Positions 16,393 through 26,034 are shown, counted from the first letter of the stretch. The stretch: 64,000 nt of DNA from JACKEQ01 sp041389565 (GCA_041389565.1 JAWKRP010000019.1:62001-126000), one strand, 5' to 3'. Numbers and translations: made by a program. Notes: a model not told the origin generated them from the letters alone.

Positions 16393-19176
16393 ATGGCGGA
16401 GAGCGGCGACACCTGGGGTGATTCCGGAGACCCCAGCGGTGAGCGGCCGAAGCGGTACGAGCCGCTCGGCGAGCTCGGTCGTGGCGCCATGGGCGTCGTG
16501 GAGGCGGTGTACGACCACTGGCTGAAGCGGGTCGTGGCGCGGAAGTCCCTGCTCCGACCCGACCGTTCGCCCGGCTTCCACCGCGAAGCCCAGGTCGCCG
16601 CCGGGCTCGAGCACCCGGGCATCGTCCCCATCTACGACTCCGATACCGTCCCTGCGGACGCGCCCTGGTACACGATGCGACGCATCGATGGGCGCTCGCT
16701 CGAAGAAGCCATCCAGGGCGCCACAAACCTCGAGCAGCGGCTGCGGCTCGTGCCTGCATTCCTCCGGTTGTGCGAAGCGATGGCGTACGCGCACGGCAAA
16801 GGGGTCGTGCACCGCGACCTGAAGCCGCCCAACGTGATGCTCGGGGAGTTCGGCGAGGTCGTCGTGGTGGACTTCGGGCTCGCGGTGGAGATCGACGGCG
16901 ACCCGGGTGGACGGATCGCAGGCACGCCCGCGTACATGAGCCCGGAAGCGGCCCTGGGGAAGCCCGCCACACCCGCCAGCGACGTGTGGAGCCTCGGGAT
17001 GGTGCTGTTCGAGCTGCTGTCGGGCGCACGCGCGTATCCGGGGCCGGCGATCGACGTGCTGCGCCGCGTCCGGGAGCACGACCCGCCCGCGCTGTCCGAC
17101 GACATCCCCGTCGAGCTCCGCGCCATCGTCGCGAAGGCCTGCACCCGCGACCCGAGCCAGCGCTACCCGGATGCGGGCGCCCTGCGCGCGGACGTCGAGG
17201 CCTTCACCACCGGACGCCTGGTGGGCGCGCACGCCTACTCGCCCCGCGAGCTGCTGGTGCGGTTCGTCGAGCAGTACCGCACGCCGCTCCTCACCGCCGC
17301 GATCGCCTGGCTCGTCGTGTCGGCCACCCTCATGGGGGCCTGGTGGCGGACCAGCCAGGCGCTCGAGCGCGCCGTGCAGGCCGAAGCCGAGCGCTCGTAC
17401 CACCTGGCGCGCGCACTGGAGTCCCGCGCACGCGCCATGCAGGGCGACCCCGCCGCGGTGTCGGTGGCCCGACAGGCCCTCGCCATCGAGCCCGATCTGC
17501 CCTGGGCGCGCGGTGTGCTCGCCCAGCACGCGTCCGCGGTGTCGTTCACCCCGGATCTCGAGCTGCCCCTCGGAGACTGCGGCTGGGGACAGGAGGTGGC
17601 CGGCGGGCTGCTGGTGCAGTGCGCCGGCGACATGGTGTGGCTCGATCCGACCACCGGAGCCGAGCGCGATCGCACGCCGTGGCCCTACCGTGTCGAGCAC
17701 AGCGGGCGCACCTGGGTCGCCTCGAGCGTGCGCGACGAGGTCAGCCACGTCCTCGAGATTCGCGACGGCGGGTTCCTCCCGCGCACCATCGCGGCCGACG
17801 TCCCCGCGATGCCCCGCGATGCGAGCGTGATCACGACCTTCCCGGACGGGCGGTTCGTGTACGCCTACGATCAGGGCGACGTGCTCCAGGTCCACGTGGA
17901 GGCCGACGGGCGCTTCGTGCCGCTCGACCGTCGCACGCAGCCCCCCGCCCAGTGGGGGATCCCGAGCCCCGACGGCCAGAGCACCCTCCTGTTCAGCCAC
18001 CAGTCCGCCCGGGTCTGCGACGGCGCGCTGATCGACTGCCACACCCTGCCGCTCCCCGGCGTGGCCCAGTTCGCCGTGTGGTCGGACGACAGCGCATCGC
18101 TCACCCTGTTCACGACCACGGGCGCGGTGTTCGGAGCCCGGGTCGATGGCGAGCCGGGCGAGCTCACCCTGCTGGGGCGTCAGGACGCCGGGACCGTCCA
18201 GGGGGTGGTCGGCAGCGTCGGCCTGCTGCACGTGCTCGAGGTGACGGGGCGCGTGGAGGCGCACGATCCGTCGGGGTCGCTCGTGGGCGAGATCGATCTC
18301 GGCGCGAGCCGACCGAGCGCGATCGCACGTCACGATTCGGGGTTCTGGCTCGTGGGTGCCGCCGGGGTCCAGCGCTGGCGCATCGACCGGCCCGAGCACC
18401 TGTCGAGCGTGCGTGCACCGAACGGCATCGGCGCGCTGCTGTTCGACGGGCGCGACCTCCTCGCGAGCTTCGACGCCGAGGTCGTGACGCTCACCCGCGA
18501 TGGGGTCGCACCGCGGTTCACGGCGCCGACGTTCGTGAAGTCGCTGACCATGCACGAAGGCCGCCTGCTGGCCTGTACGACCGCGACCGGCATCGTGACC
18601 GACGACGGACCGCTGGTGACCCAGATCGGGGTCCGGCGGTGCGGGAGCACGGGGGGACACCTCGTGTACGTCGACAACGACCGGGAGCTGCGCGTGGATG
18701 GCGTGCTCCGTGGCCTGTCGTTCGGAGACCTCGACGTTCGCGGCGGACGGGCGATCCACGAGGCCGAAGGGCGCGTGCTGGAGGTGCGGGACGTGGCGTC
18801 GTGGGACCTCGTGTACCGCTTCCCGTCCGACCAGGAGGTGTGGGCGGTCGCGCTCTCGGAGGACGGTACGCGCGCGGCGTTCGCGCTCGACGACCGGCTC
18901 GTCCGACAGGTCGACCTCGCCACCGGGGAGATCGAGGTGCACCCCGAGGAACACCTGGCTGCGGTCGCTGCGCTGCGCTTCGCCCCGTCCGGGCGGCGCC
19001 TGGCGTCGGCGAGCTGGGACGGCACGTCGTTCGTGTGGTCTGGCGGGGTGCTGACGGCAGCGCTGGAAGGCCACGCCGGGCGCGTGTCCGCGCTCGCCTT
19101 CACGTCCGAAGACGTGCTGTACACGGCCTCGTGGGACCAGACGATCCGGCGCTGGGACCTCTCCGGCGCGCCCTGA
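16393..19176 (+). CDS. Ser/Thr protein kinase with membrane helix and WD40-like propeller
   Basis: The 927-residue product begins at ATG 16393, 8 bases after the peptidase stop. The kinase domain (about 15-280) has GRGAMGVVEA, the catalytic loop HRDLKPPNV, DFGLAV and a SPE in place of APE; the lysine after the glycine loop lies in VVARKSLL. One membrane helix is at about 298-318. The remaining 600 residues are beta-rich and end with two clear WD40-type blades (LASASWDGTSFVW, LYTASWDQTIRRWD). This suggests an intracellular kinase with an outside, or membrane-proximal, propeller that senses a ligand or builds a complex. It converges on the flavoprotein gene with 3 bases between. Confidence 0.88.
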   Translation: MAESGDTWGDSGDPSGERPKRYEPLGELGRGAMGVVEAVYDHWLKRVVARKSLLRPDRSPGFHREAQVAAGLEHPGIVPIYDSDTVPADAPWYTMRRIDGRSLEEAIQGATNLEQRLRLVPAFLRLCEAMAYAHGKGVVHRDLKPPNVMLGEFGEVVVVDFGLAVEIDGDPGGRIAGTPAYMSPEAALGKPATPASDVWSLGMVLFELLSGARAYPGPAIDVLRRVREHDPPALSDDIPVELRAIVAKACTRDPSQRYPDAGALRADVEAFTTGRLVGAHAYSPRELLVRFVEQYRTPLLTAAIAWLVVSATLMGAWWRTSQALERAVQAEAERSYHLARALESRARAMQGDPAAVSVARQALAIEPDLPWARGVLAQHASAVSFTPDLELPLGDCGWGQEVAGGLLVQCAGDMVWLDPTTGAERDRTPWPYRVEHSGRTWVASSVRDEVSHVLEIRDGGFLPRTIAADVPAMPRDASVITTFPDGRFVYAYDQGDVLQVHVEADGRFVPLDRRTQPPAQWGIPSPDGQSTLLFSHQSARVCDGALIDCHTLPLPGVAQFAVWSDDSASLTLFTTTGAVFGARVDGEPGELTLLGRQDAGTVQGVVGSVGLLHVLEVTGRVEAHDPSGSLVGEIDLGASRPSAIARHDSGFWLVGAAGVQRWRIDRPEHLSSVRAPNGIGALLFDGRDLLASFDAEVVTLTRDGVAPRFTAPTFVKSLTMHEGRLLACTTATGIVTDDGPLVTQIGVRRCGSTGGHLVYVDNDRELRVDGVLRGLSFGDLDVRGGRAIHEAEGRVLEVRDVASWDLVYRFPSDQEVWAVALSEDGTRAAFALDDRLVRQVDLATGEIEVHPEEHLAAVAALRFAPSGRRLASASWDGTSFVWSGGVLTAALEGHAGRVSALAFTSEDVLYTASWDQTIRRWDLSGAP

Positions 19177-19179
19177 AGG

Positions 19180-20916
19180 TCAGCGCGGCGGGAGGATGTC
19201 GGCGGGGCGCCGGCCCGTCGCGCGCAGCACGATGTTGGCCGCCATCCGGCCCGTGAGCACGGCGCGTTCCATGAACTGCACCTCGGAGTCGGGCACGTGC
19301 ACGTGGTCTCCGGCGAGCAGCAGCCCGTCGACGTCGGTGCGCACCTGCTGTGCGTGTGCCCGCCACCCGGGCTGGAACCACGTGAACGCGTCGCCGACCG
19401 TGAGGTGGCGCTTCAACACGGTGGCGTCGGCGAGCTCGGTCCAGATGGCCCGCATCTCGCCCTCCAGGGCCTCGAGCATCTCGGCGTCGGTCTCGGTGCC
19501 CGACCAGCCGCGGTAGGCCTGGATCTCGACCACGGCGCCCCCCTTCTCGGCCGCCCACGCACCCGCCCCCGCCTGCAGGCGATGGACGAGGAACCCGTTG
19601 CTCGAGTGCGCGAACCCCTCGAGCAGCACGGCACTGCGGGCGGTCTGCGAGACATCGCGGTCGACCCAGAACCGCGCCACGACCTCGCGACACGCCTGCA
19701 GCTCGCGCACGCTCGGGAGCAGCTCGCCGACCAGCGCCTGGAGCGCGGGCACATCGACGGCGAGCACGACCCACGGGGCGTACAGCGACTTCCGGGTGTC
19801 CGGCCGCTTCACGACGAACCCCGACCCGTCGGGCTCGACCCGATAGCGGGACAGCGGATGCTCGGGAGGGCCGGCGACCGGCTGCCCGGTGCCGTCGTAC
19901 CGCCCGCCGTGGCACGGGCACACGAAGCCGGCGTCACTCCGGTCGACCGCACACCCCTGGTGCGTGCACACGGCCGAGTACGCCACCGGCCCCTCCTCGC
20001 CCGGACCCACCCACACCCGCTCGCCGTCGAGCTCCACGGAGCGCCAGGCGTCGAGAGGCCCGTCGATCCGGACCTCAGCCGGCGGCCGACCCGTGCGGAC
20101 CCCGACCACACGGCCGTTCCCCACGAGCACCTCGGTGACCGGGCTGCCCCGCTCGATCACCCCGCCGTGGGCCGCGATGGCGTTCGCCAGGGGCGTCCAC
20201 ACGAGGGTGTCGGGGTTGCCGTTCAGCCACTGCACACGGTCGTTCTTCGGGCCGCCCGAGAAGTAGAAGCGCTCGCCCTCGATGTACTCGGCGGCGTCGA
20301 CCTGCGCGGGCGGCCGGAAGTACATCGAGTGCGCCATCATCTCGTCGAACACGGAGTAGACCGTGAGCGGCGGGTCGTTCGCGACCCAGTCGGCCACGCT
20401 CTTCCCGGCGAACCCGGCGCGGATCTCGGCCAGCGAGATCTTCCGCATCCAGCGCTGCCCCGCCTTGAAGGCGGTCGGGAAGAAGCCGTGACCACGGGCG
20501 TTGGCGCGCCGGATGAACGCGCCCGCACGCGTGAAGAAGCCCGTGACGCGGTACCCGTCTTCGAGCCGCATTCCGTTCTCGCTGGCGCGCGCCTCGCGCA
20601 GGCCCTCGGACAGCGAGTACCGCGCGAGGAGGTCGTGGAAGTGCACGTACTGGTACCACCAGCCGTGGATGCCGTGCTCCACGTCGACCGGATCGCCATC
20701 GAGCGTCTCGCGCCAGCCCTTGGCCTTGCCGCCGAGCTGGGAGCCCGCTTCGACGAGCGTGACACGCACGCCCTTCTCCGCGAGCTCGAGCGCGCAGGAG
20801 ATCCCGGCGGGCCCGCCCCCGACGACGATGACCTCGGGGGGCTCCGTGGGCGCGGCACGACCCACGCGGGACGCGAGCACCCCGAGCGCAGCGCCGAGGA
20901 ACGTGCGCCGCTTCAC
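19180..20916 (-). CDS. Tat-exported FAD oxidoreductase with inserted Rieske domain (CrtU-like), copy 2
   Basis: GTG 20916 gives 578 residues. The N-terminus KRRTFLGAALG is a twin-arginine signal. An FAD Rossmann motif follows (VIVVGGGPAGISCALELA) and then VEHGIHGWWYQY, which recalls the GFHAFFRQY region of CrtU/CruE carotenoid ring desaturase/methyltransferases. At about residues 317-341 CTHQGCAV and CPCHGG supply the two Cys-His pairs of a Rieske 2Fe-2S cluster, set inside the flavoprotein fold. The end (FMERAVLTGRMAAN) is typical of phytoene-desaturase-like enzymes. The start overlaps the stop of the paralogous gene by 4 bases. An exact reaction cannot be given; oxidation of a hydrophobic isoprenoid is inference. 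Confidence 0.8.
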   Translation of the reverse strand: MKRRTFLGAALGVLASRVGRAAPTEPPEVIVVGGGPAGISCALELAEKGVRVTLVEAGSQLGGKAKGWRETLDGDPVDVEHGIHGWWYQYVHFHDLLARYSLSEGLREARASENGMRLEDGYRVTGFFTRAGAFIRRANARGHGFFPTAFKAGQRWMRKISLAEIRAGFAGKSVADWVANDPPLTVYSVFDEMMAHSMYFRPPAQVDAAEYIEGERFYFSGGPKNDRVQWLNGNPDTLVWTPLANAIAAHGGVIERGSPVTEVLVGNGRVVGVRTGRPPAEVRIDGPLDAWRSVELDGERVWVGPGEEGPVAYSAVCTHQGCAVDRSDAGFVCPCHGGRYDGTGQPVAGPPEHPLSRYRVEPDGSGFVVKRPDTRKSLYAPWVVLAVDVPALQALVGELLPSVRELQACREVVARFWVDRDVSQTARSAVLLEGFAHSSNGFLVHRLQAGAGAWAAEKGGAVVEIQAYRGWSGTETDAEMLEALEGEMRAIWTELADATVLKRHLTVGDAFTWFQPGWRAHAQQVRTDVDGLLLAGDHVHVPDSEVQFMERAVLTGRMAANIVLRATGRRPADILPPR

Positions 20917-22673
20917 GAGCCCCGCCTCTCGCGCCCGATCGGCGGAAGCACGGGGGCCTCGGGTAAGCCGTGCTGGGCGAGGATGGCGTTGGCGGCGAGC
21001 CGCCCCGTCATCACGGCACGCTCCATGAATTCGCAGTCCCGCGCGACCAGGATGTGGTCCCCCGCGCACCAGAGGCCCTGCACGCCTGGGTCCACCCCCA
21101 CCGCCGCCTCGTGCCAGCCGGGGTAGAACCAGGTGAACTCCCGACCGCGCGCGAGCGTGCGCTTCTTCACCGTCGCCCAGGTGAGCTCGGGGAACAGGTC
21201 GCGCACGTCGTCTTCGATCGCGTCGAGCAGGGCTTCGGCGTCGAGGTCGTCCGACACGTCCTGGAACGCCTGGATCTCGATGACGGAGCCGCCGGTGAGG
21301 TGGTGCCAGGACCGGGCGCGGTCTTGCATCCGGTGCAGCAGGAACAGGTTCGAAGCGTGGCGATAGCCGCCGATCACAGCGGTGGGGCAGGCGGACTTCG
21401 CCACGTCGCGGTCGAACCAGAAGCGCGCCACGGCGTGCCCGGTGTTCCGCAGCTCGCGGGTGCGCGGGATCAGCTCGCCGCACAGCGCCCCCAGCGCTTC
21501 GGGCTCCACGGCGAGGATCACGGCATCGGCCCGGATCTCCTCGAGGGTGCCGCCGAGCTTCACGACGACGTCTTCGCCGTCTTCCTCCACGCGCCCGCGC
21601 TTGAGGGGCTTCGGCGGCGGACCGGACACGGGCGTGCCCTCGGCGTCGTACCGGCCTCCGTGGCACGGGCACGCGAACCCGTCGGCGTCGATGCCCACGG
21701 GGCAGCCCGCATGGGTGCACCGACCGTCGAGTGCCGCCAGCGAGCCATCGGCGAACGAGCCCAGGAACACGGTGTCGCTGGCGTCCTCCACCTGCATCCA
21801 GCCCGTGGACTCCGGCCTCGGCACGCGCCAGGAGCGCTCGCGCTCGCCCACGCGCACTCCGACGACGGCTCCGTCTTCGACGATCAAGCTCTGAACGCGG
21901 GTGTTCAGGCGGATCTTGCCGCGCTGGCCGCGGAGCGCGGCGGCCAGGGGCTCCCAGAACAGCGTTTGGGGGTTCCCCCGCATCCACCGGACGTGCAGGC
22001 CGTTCCAGCGCTCGGAGATCGCGAAGGTTCCGGCGTCGAGCTGCTCGGGCTCCACGAAGTAGAGCGACAGCGCCATGATGCGCGGGATCAGGCGGAACCG
22101 CGTGAGCGGCACGTCGGCGTCGGCGTACCAGTCGGTGACCGAGCGCCCGCCGTACGTGGCGCGAGCGGTCTCGCGCGTGAGGTGCGTGACGAACCGCTGC
22201 CCCTTCAGGTACGGGCCCACGAGGCTCTTGTAGCCCGCAGCCTTCGCGCGCCGGCGCATCTCGGCGATGAGCTTCAGGCGACCGAGACCCGCGAGGGGCA
22301 GCTCCTCACCGGGCAGGCGCAGGGCGGCATCGCGGGTGCGCGCCCGGAACAGCCCGTCTCCGAGGGCGTAGCGCTCCATGAGGTCGGTGAAGTGCACGTA
22401 CCCCTCGGCGAGCCCGTGGATGCCGTGCTCCACGTCGACCTCGGCGCTGTCGAGCTTCTCGGTCCACCCCTTCACCTTTCCGCCCACCTGGCCTGCCGCC
22501 TCGACGAGCGTGACGAGCACGCCGCGCTCGGCGAGCTCGAGGGCCGCCGACAGCCCCGCCGGGCCCGCGCCGACCACCACGACATGGAGCGGCTGCGCGG
22601 CGCGTGCGGACGCAGGGACTCCGAGGGCGGACAGGGCCGCAGTGCTCCACTTCAGGAACTGCCTGCGCCTCAC
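20913..22673 (-). CDS. Tat-exported FAD oxidoreductase with inserted Rieske domain (CrtU-like), copy 1
   Basis: A paralogue of the next gene, 586 residues from GTG 22673. It has a Tat signal RRRQFLKW, the FAD motif VVVVGAGPAGLSAALELA, VEHGIHGLAEGY and a Rieske centre CTHAGC with CPCHGG at about residues 317-341, then FMERAVMTGRLAAN near the end. The two proteins align along their whole length by eye, so they arose by tandem duplication. Both ends overlap neighbours by 4 bases: the methyltransferase stop upstream and the second copy downstream, which makes a three-gene unit. Export of folded cofactor-loaded protein fits the Tat signal. Confidence 0.8.
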   Translation of the reverse strand: MRRRQFLKWSTAALSALGVPASARAAQPLHVVVVGAGPAGLSAALELAERGVLVTLVEAAGQVGGKVKGWTEKLDSAEVDVEHGIHGLAEGYVHFTDLMERYALGDGLFRARTRDAALRLPGEELPLAGLGRLKLIAEMRRRAKAAGYKSLVGPYLKGQRFVTHLTRETARATYGGRSVTDWYADADVPLTRFRLIPRIMALSLYFVEPEQLDAGTFAISERWNGLHVRWMRGNPQTLFWEPLAAALRGQRGKIRLNTRVQSLIVEDGAVVGVRVGERERSWRVPRPESTGWMQVEDASDTVFLGSFADGSLAALDGRCTHAGCPVGIDADGFACPCHGGRYDAEGTPVSGPPPKPLKRGRVEEDGEDVVVKLGGTLEEIRADAVILAVEPEALGALCGELIPRTRELRNTGHAVARFWFDRDVAKSACPTAVIGGYRHASNLFLLHRMQDRARSWHHLTGGSVIEIQAFQDVSDDLDAEALLDAIEDDVRDLFPELTWATVKKRTLARGREFTWFYPGWHEAAVGVDPGVQGLWCAGDHILVARDCEFMERAVMTGRLAANAILAQHGLPEAPVLPPIGRERRGS

Positions 22674-23434
22674 GGCCGCCGCTCTGGGGGGAAGTCGCGC
22701 AGGCCGTGCATCACGCGGGTGTACGGCTCGGTCCACTCGTTGTCGGGGCCGCGCACCGTGAGCTGGTGGGTGACCCGCGGCACGGCTTCTTCGGCATGGG
22801 CGCACACGACCACGGCGATGAACGGCCCCTGCTCCTCGCGGAACGTGACGTCGGTGCGCTCGACGATCGCGAGGCCCGCTTCGACCGGGAAGCGCTCGGT
22901 GCGCTCGTCGTTCGCGAGCATCACGAACACGAAGCGACCGCCGGGTGCCATCCAGCGCCGCGCGGCTTCGCAGTACACCTCGAGGCCCCCGCGGATCTCC
23001 ATGCGGCAGTGGGCTTTCTGCGGGTGCGGGCTGATCGTGCCCGACCCGACGGGGGTGTACGGGGGGCTGCCCGTGACGAGCCCGAACCGACGGCCCTCCG
23101 GCAGCACCGAGGGATCGCGGATGTCGCCGTGGATCGCCTGCACCCGGTGCTGCAGACCGTTGTGCTCGACCGTGCGGCGGAAGAGGCGGTGCGACACCTC
23201 CTGCGCTTCGATCGCGACGAGGCTGGCGTTCGGCAGGTGCCAGAGGGCCGTGAGCCCGACCGTGCCGACCCCTGCCCCGAGATCGAGGAGATCCGTGGCT
23301 TCTGGACGCACGGAGATCGCCCGCCAGGCGGTGAGACGATCGTCGGTGGACCCCCGGTGACCGCGGGCGAGCTGCACCACGTCCCAGTTGCCGACCAGGG
23401 GGTCGAGCGTCTCGTCTGGCGCCACTGCGCTCAT
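22670..23434 (-). CDS. TrmN6-like N6-adenine methyltransferase (SAM-dependent)
   Basis: The product has 254 residues from ATG 23434 (a GTG at 23443 is also possible). The SAM-binding motif LDLGAGVGTVGL is followed by IEAQEVSH and a motif IV reading GSPPYTP, a variant of the NPPY motif of N6-adenine methyltransferases. The order matches TrmN6, which modifies A37 of tRNA1(Val), though the first Asn is replaced by Ser. It is the first gene of a unit with the two Rieske flavoproteins, so a small-molecule substrate is also possible. It diverges from the small lipoprotein gene across 49 bases. Confidence 0.7.
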   Translation of the reverse strand: MSAVAPDETLDPLVGNWDVVQLARGHRGSTDDRLTAWRAISVRPEATDLLDLGAGVGTVGLTALWHLPNASLVAIEAQEVSHRLFRRTVEHNGLQHRVQAIHGDIRDPSVLPEGRRFGLVTGSPPYTPVGSGTISPHPQKAHCRMEIRGGLEVYCEAARRWMAPGGRFVFVMLANDERTERFPVEAGLAIVERTDVTFREEQGPFIAVVVCAHAEEAVPRVTHQLTVRGPDNEWTEPYTRVMHGLRDFPPERRP

Positions 23435-23483
23435 CGCGCGCACCTAACCCGTGTGGACGGATTACAACGCCCCCGGAGGCGGC

Positions 23484-23798
23484 ATGGTGCTCTGGATGGC
23501 CTTGTTGGGCTGCATCGACACGGTGAGTCAGGTCGGAGGAACCGGCTCTACGTACACCACGAAGTGCACGGCGGAGATGGAGGTGTCGGGGGTGATCTAC
23601 ACGGCCGCGTGCACCCCGCCGACCTGCATGCCCGGGTACACGAGCGCCGCGGTGTCGCATGCGGGCGTCGCGCTGGATCCGGGGCGCAAGCTGATCGGGG
23701 TCGCCGAGCGGGCGTGCGTGCAAGACCTGTCGACGGCCGCAGCCCTCTTCCAGCCGCCGGATGGCGAGCAGATGGACGTGGGCAAAGAAGCGAAGTGA
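23484..23798 (+). CDS. Small putative lipoprotein
   Basis: ATG 23484 follows GGAGG and gives 104 residues. MVLWMALLGC is a short signal with lipobox. Four further cysteines and many Thr/Val residues suggest a small disulfide-bonded beta domain (TKCTAEMEV, AACTPPTC). Its stop overlaps the start of the next gene (GTGA). Function is unknown. Confidence 0.6.
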   Translation: MVLWMALLGCIDTVSQVGGTGSTYTTKCTAEMEVSGVIYTAACTPPTCMPGYTSAAVSHAGVALDPGRKLIGVAERACVQDLSTAAALFQPPDGEQMDVGKEAK

Positions 23799-24403
23799 GG
23801 AGCTGGACGCGCACGCTCAACCTCGACGACGCGCACACGCTGCTGGCGCTCGCGGAGCCGGGTCTGTCGGAGACGGCCTGGTGCCGGTCCTGCCACGCGT
23901 CGATCCCGCATCTGTCGGCGCCCCGACGGCGTGAGCTGATCCGGATGGTGCGCGAGGACTTCCTCTCGTGGGAGGACGGACGGGTGGAGCTCGGGCTGTT
24001 CAGCCGGTACTACGTGGGTGCGCCCGCGTCGGTGCAGGTGGAGCTCGTGAACGTGCAGTGGGCGCTCACCCACCCTCTGCCGGTGGTGGCCGTGGCCGAG
24101 CTCGTGGAGCCGGCGCTGGCGTCCGCCGACCCCGAGATCCCGCTCGACCGGGTGACCGCGCTGGTCGCACAGCGCCTGACCACGGGGTCGCAGGCGTCGC
24201 TCGGCAAGTCCCGCACCGTCCTGGTGGGCGCTCTGGAGGGGGTGGGCGCGCTCCGTGCGAGCGGCACGGGCAAGCATCGGCGCCTGTTCGCGAGCCGCGG
24301 GGTGCCGCACGAGCTCACGCGTGCCTACCTGGTGGCGCGCGGCGGCCCTTCCCTGCCGGCGGCCCTCACGGCCTGCCTGGAGCCGGCGCCCCCACCCGCG
24401 TGA
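23795..24403 (+). CDS. Unknown protein, possibly BrxA/DUF1819-like
   Basis: The 202-residue product starts at GTG 23795, overlapping the previous stop. It is predicted mostly helical and has no signal peptide. The order of features recalls the DUF1819/BrxA family: a basic helix (SAPRRRELIRMV), a middle hydrophobic region followed by ELVEPAL, then SLGKSRTVLVGAL and a GVGAL segment like a winged-helix end. This is from memory of the family and not a computed match. Its 3' end overlaps the 3' end of the DNA methyltransferase gene on the other strand by 38 bases, so the two are convergent. A link to a defence function is only a suggestion. Confidence 0.45.
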   Translation: MRSWTRTLNLDDAHTLLALAEPGLSETAWCRSCHASIPHLSAPRRRELIRMVREDFLSWEDGRVELGLFSRYYVGAPASVQVELVNVQWALTHPLPVVAVAELVEPALASADPEIPLDRVTALVAQRLTTGSQASLGKSRTVLVGALEGVGALRASGTGKHRRLFASRGVPHELTRAYLVARGGPSLPAALTACLEPAPPPA

Positions 24404-25844
24404 GGTGGGTGGAGACGAGCTCCGCGCGGTCGGCCTCCGTGAGCCCGTAGGCGGCGGTCACCACGCGATCGATGCGCTCCCACAGGCTGCCGTCGGGCGC
24501 GTCCTGCATGCGCGGCACCAGCTCGTCGAGCTCGGTGAGGGCACGGCCGTCGGGCACGGGCACGATCGCGAGGAAGGCGGGCAGGTAGTGGTAGGTCTCG
24601 CCGCCCACGACGATGCCCTGGAACACGGTGTTGTAGAGCGCGGTGAACACGGTGGCGTTGAACAGGCCGACCAGTCGGGAGAGCGTCCAGTCGGCGTGCT
24701 CGGGCCAGGCCACGGGGTACACGTCCTTCGAGACGAAGCGACCCTGGGCGTCGGCCCACGCGCTCATGCGGCGGTCGTGCTGGTTGAACAGGGCCTTCGG
24801 ACGCTGGAAGATCGCGAGCGGCGGGAGGGAGTTCCCGTGCTCGGTGCGCAGGCGGTCCTGCTCGTAGGCGATCCACCATCCCGCCCAGCGCTCCTGGAAC
24901 GGCTGGATCTCGGTCTGCTTCGCACGCGAGGGCCCGCCCAGGTACGGAAAGGCCCGGCTCGCGGGCTTGTCGGGCGTGACGAACCGCTCCCGCAGGCCGG
25001 CCTTGTGGAAGCTGCACGTGGTGACGATGCGCGCCACCGACCCGAGGCGGGGAAGCTGGAACAGCGGCGCGAGCACGGGCCACGTGTCGAACGGAACGAA
25101 CCACGGGAGCTCGCCTCCCACGGACGCGAGCGCGGCGTGCGACACCTCCGCGAACCCGGGGCTCGCGACCTCCCCGGGGGTCTCGCACCGCGCGGCGCGG
25201 AGCGTGGTGCCCCGCTCGAGGTGCAGCACCACGGGGTAGACGCCCGTGCCGCGGAACGGTCGCGGACGGACACGCGCGAGGTCGAGCAGGCCGGCCAGGC
25301 GGCCCTCTCGCGTCACGCGCTCCCGGAAGCGTGCGGCGTAGCGGCCCTGGCAGACCTTGTTCGGCAGGATCAGCCCGGCCACCGGGGCCCGCGTGAGGCT
25401 CTCGAGCGCGAAGGCGAGGTACAGGTCGAACGCGCCCGTGAGCTCGGGGAAGGCCTCGCGCAGGCGCTCACGCAGGCCCGGCTGGGCGCGCCCCATGCGC
25501 TTGGCCTCCAGGTAGGGCGGATTGCTGACCACGAGGTCGAACCGCTCGTCGCCCCCGAGCCCGTCGCGACAGGAGACCCGGAGGGGGCCGGGAATCGGGC
25601 CTCCGGCGTGGTCGAGCGCCCAGTCGACGAGCGCGATCCGGCACAGCCACGTGGCGAGCGGGTCGAGGTCCCAGCCGGTGAGCGCGTCGAGCACCTGCGC
25701 GGTTCCGTGGCCGTGGGCGACGCGTCGGTCGGCGACCGCGAGCAGCAGGCTCCCGTCCCCGGCGGCCGGATCGAGGACCGAGCCCGGGCGCTCCGCACGC
25801 ACGAGGTCGGCGAGCGCACGGGCCAGCAGCGGCGGCGTGAACAC
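24366..25844 (-). CDS. N6-adenine DNA methyltransferase (TaqI/Eco57I type), N-terminus uncertain
   Basis: The listed start, GTG 25844, is the first canonical one and gives 492 residues. SAM motif I is DPAAGDGSLL and the catalytic motif IV is VVSNPPYLEAKR, as in DNA adenine methyltransferases. The C-terminal half would be the target-recognition domain. The frame stays open upstream to about 26126. Its translation there is sensible protein, including RERLGQVFTPP across 25844; GQ-x-FTP is the known motif X of this class. So the real protein is about 50-60 residues longer, but no ATG, GTG or TTG occurs in that stretch. Possible causes are a rare start such as CTG at 26006, or a sequencing error. 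It is close to the TerB-like gene, and no restriction nuclease is obvious. Confidence 0.82.
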   Translation of the reverse strand: MFTPPLLARALADLVRAERPGSVLDPAAGDGSLLLAVADRRVAHGHGTAQVLDALTGWDLDPLATWLCRIALVDWALDHAGGPIPGPLRVSCRDGLGGDERFDLVVSNPPYLEAKRMGRAQPGLRERLREAFPELTGAFDLYLAFALESLTRAPVAGLILPNKVCQGRYAARFRERVTREGRLAGLLDLARVRPRPFRGTGVYPVVLHLERGTTLRAARCETPGEVASPGFAEVSHAALASVGGELPWFVPFDTWPVLAPLFQLPRLGSVARIVTTCSFHKAGLRERFVTPDKPASRAFPYLGGPSRAKQTEIQPFQERWAGWWIAYEQDRLRTEHGNSLPPLAIFQRPKALFNQHDRRMSAWADAQGRFVSKDVYPVAWPEHADWTLSRLVGLFNATVFTALYNTVFQGIVVGGETYHYLPAFLAIVPVPDGRALTELDELVPRMQDAPDGSLWERIDRVVTAAYGLTEADRAELVSTHLTRVGAPAPGRP

Positions 25845-26034
25845 CTGCCCGAGCCGCTCGCGGTCTTCGGCGGTTCGCGTGCGGTCGTACGCGGCGTCGA
25901 CGCTGTCCTCGACGGGCTCGGGAGCCCCCTCGAGCTGCGCACGCGCCCACGCGGCCCACGGATCGCTGGGTCCGACGCGCTCGATGCGCTGATGGAGCTG
26001 GCGCAGCCGGGCGGAGTAGACCCCTGCCGCTGCG

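Noticed and set aside
19177..19179. Search for a bidirectional terminator between convergent genes
   Set aside because: Only three bases separate the stops and no hairpin with a T tract is seen on either side.
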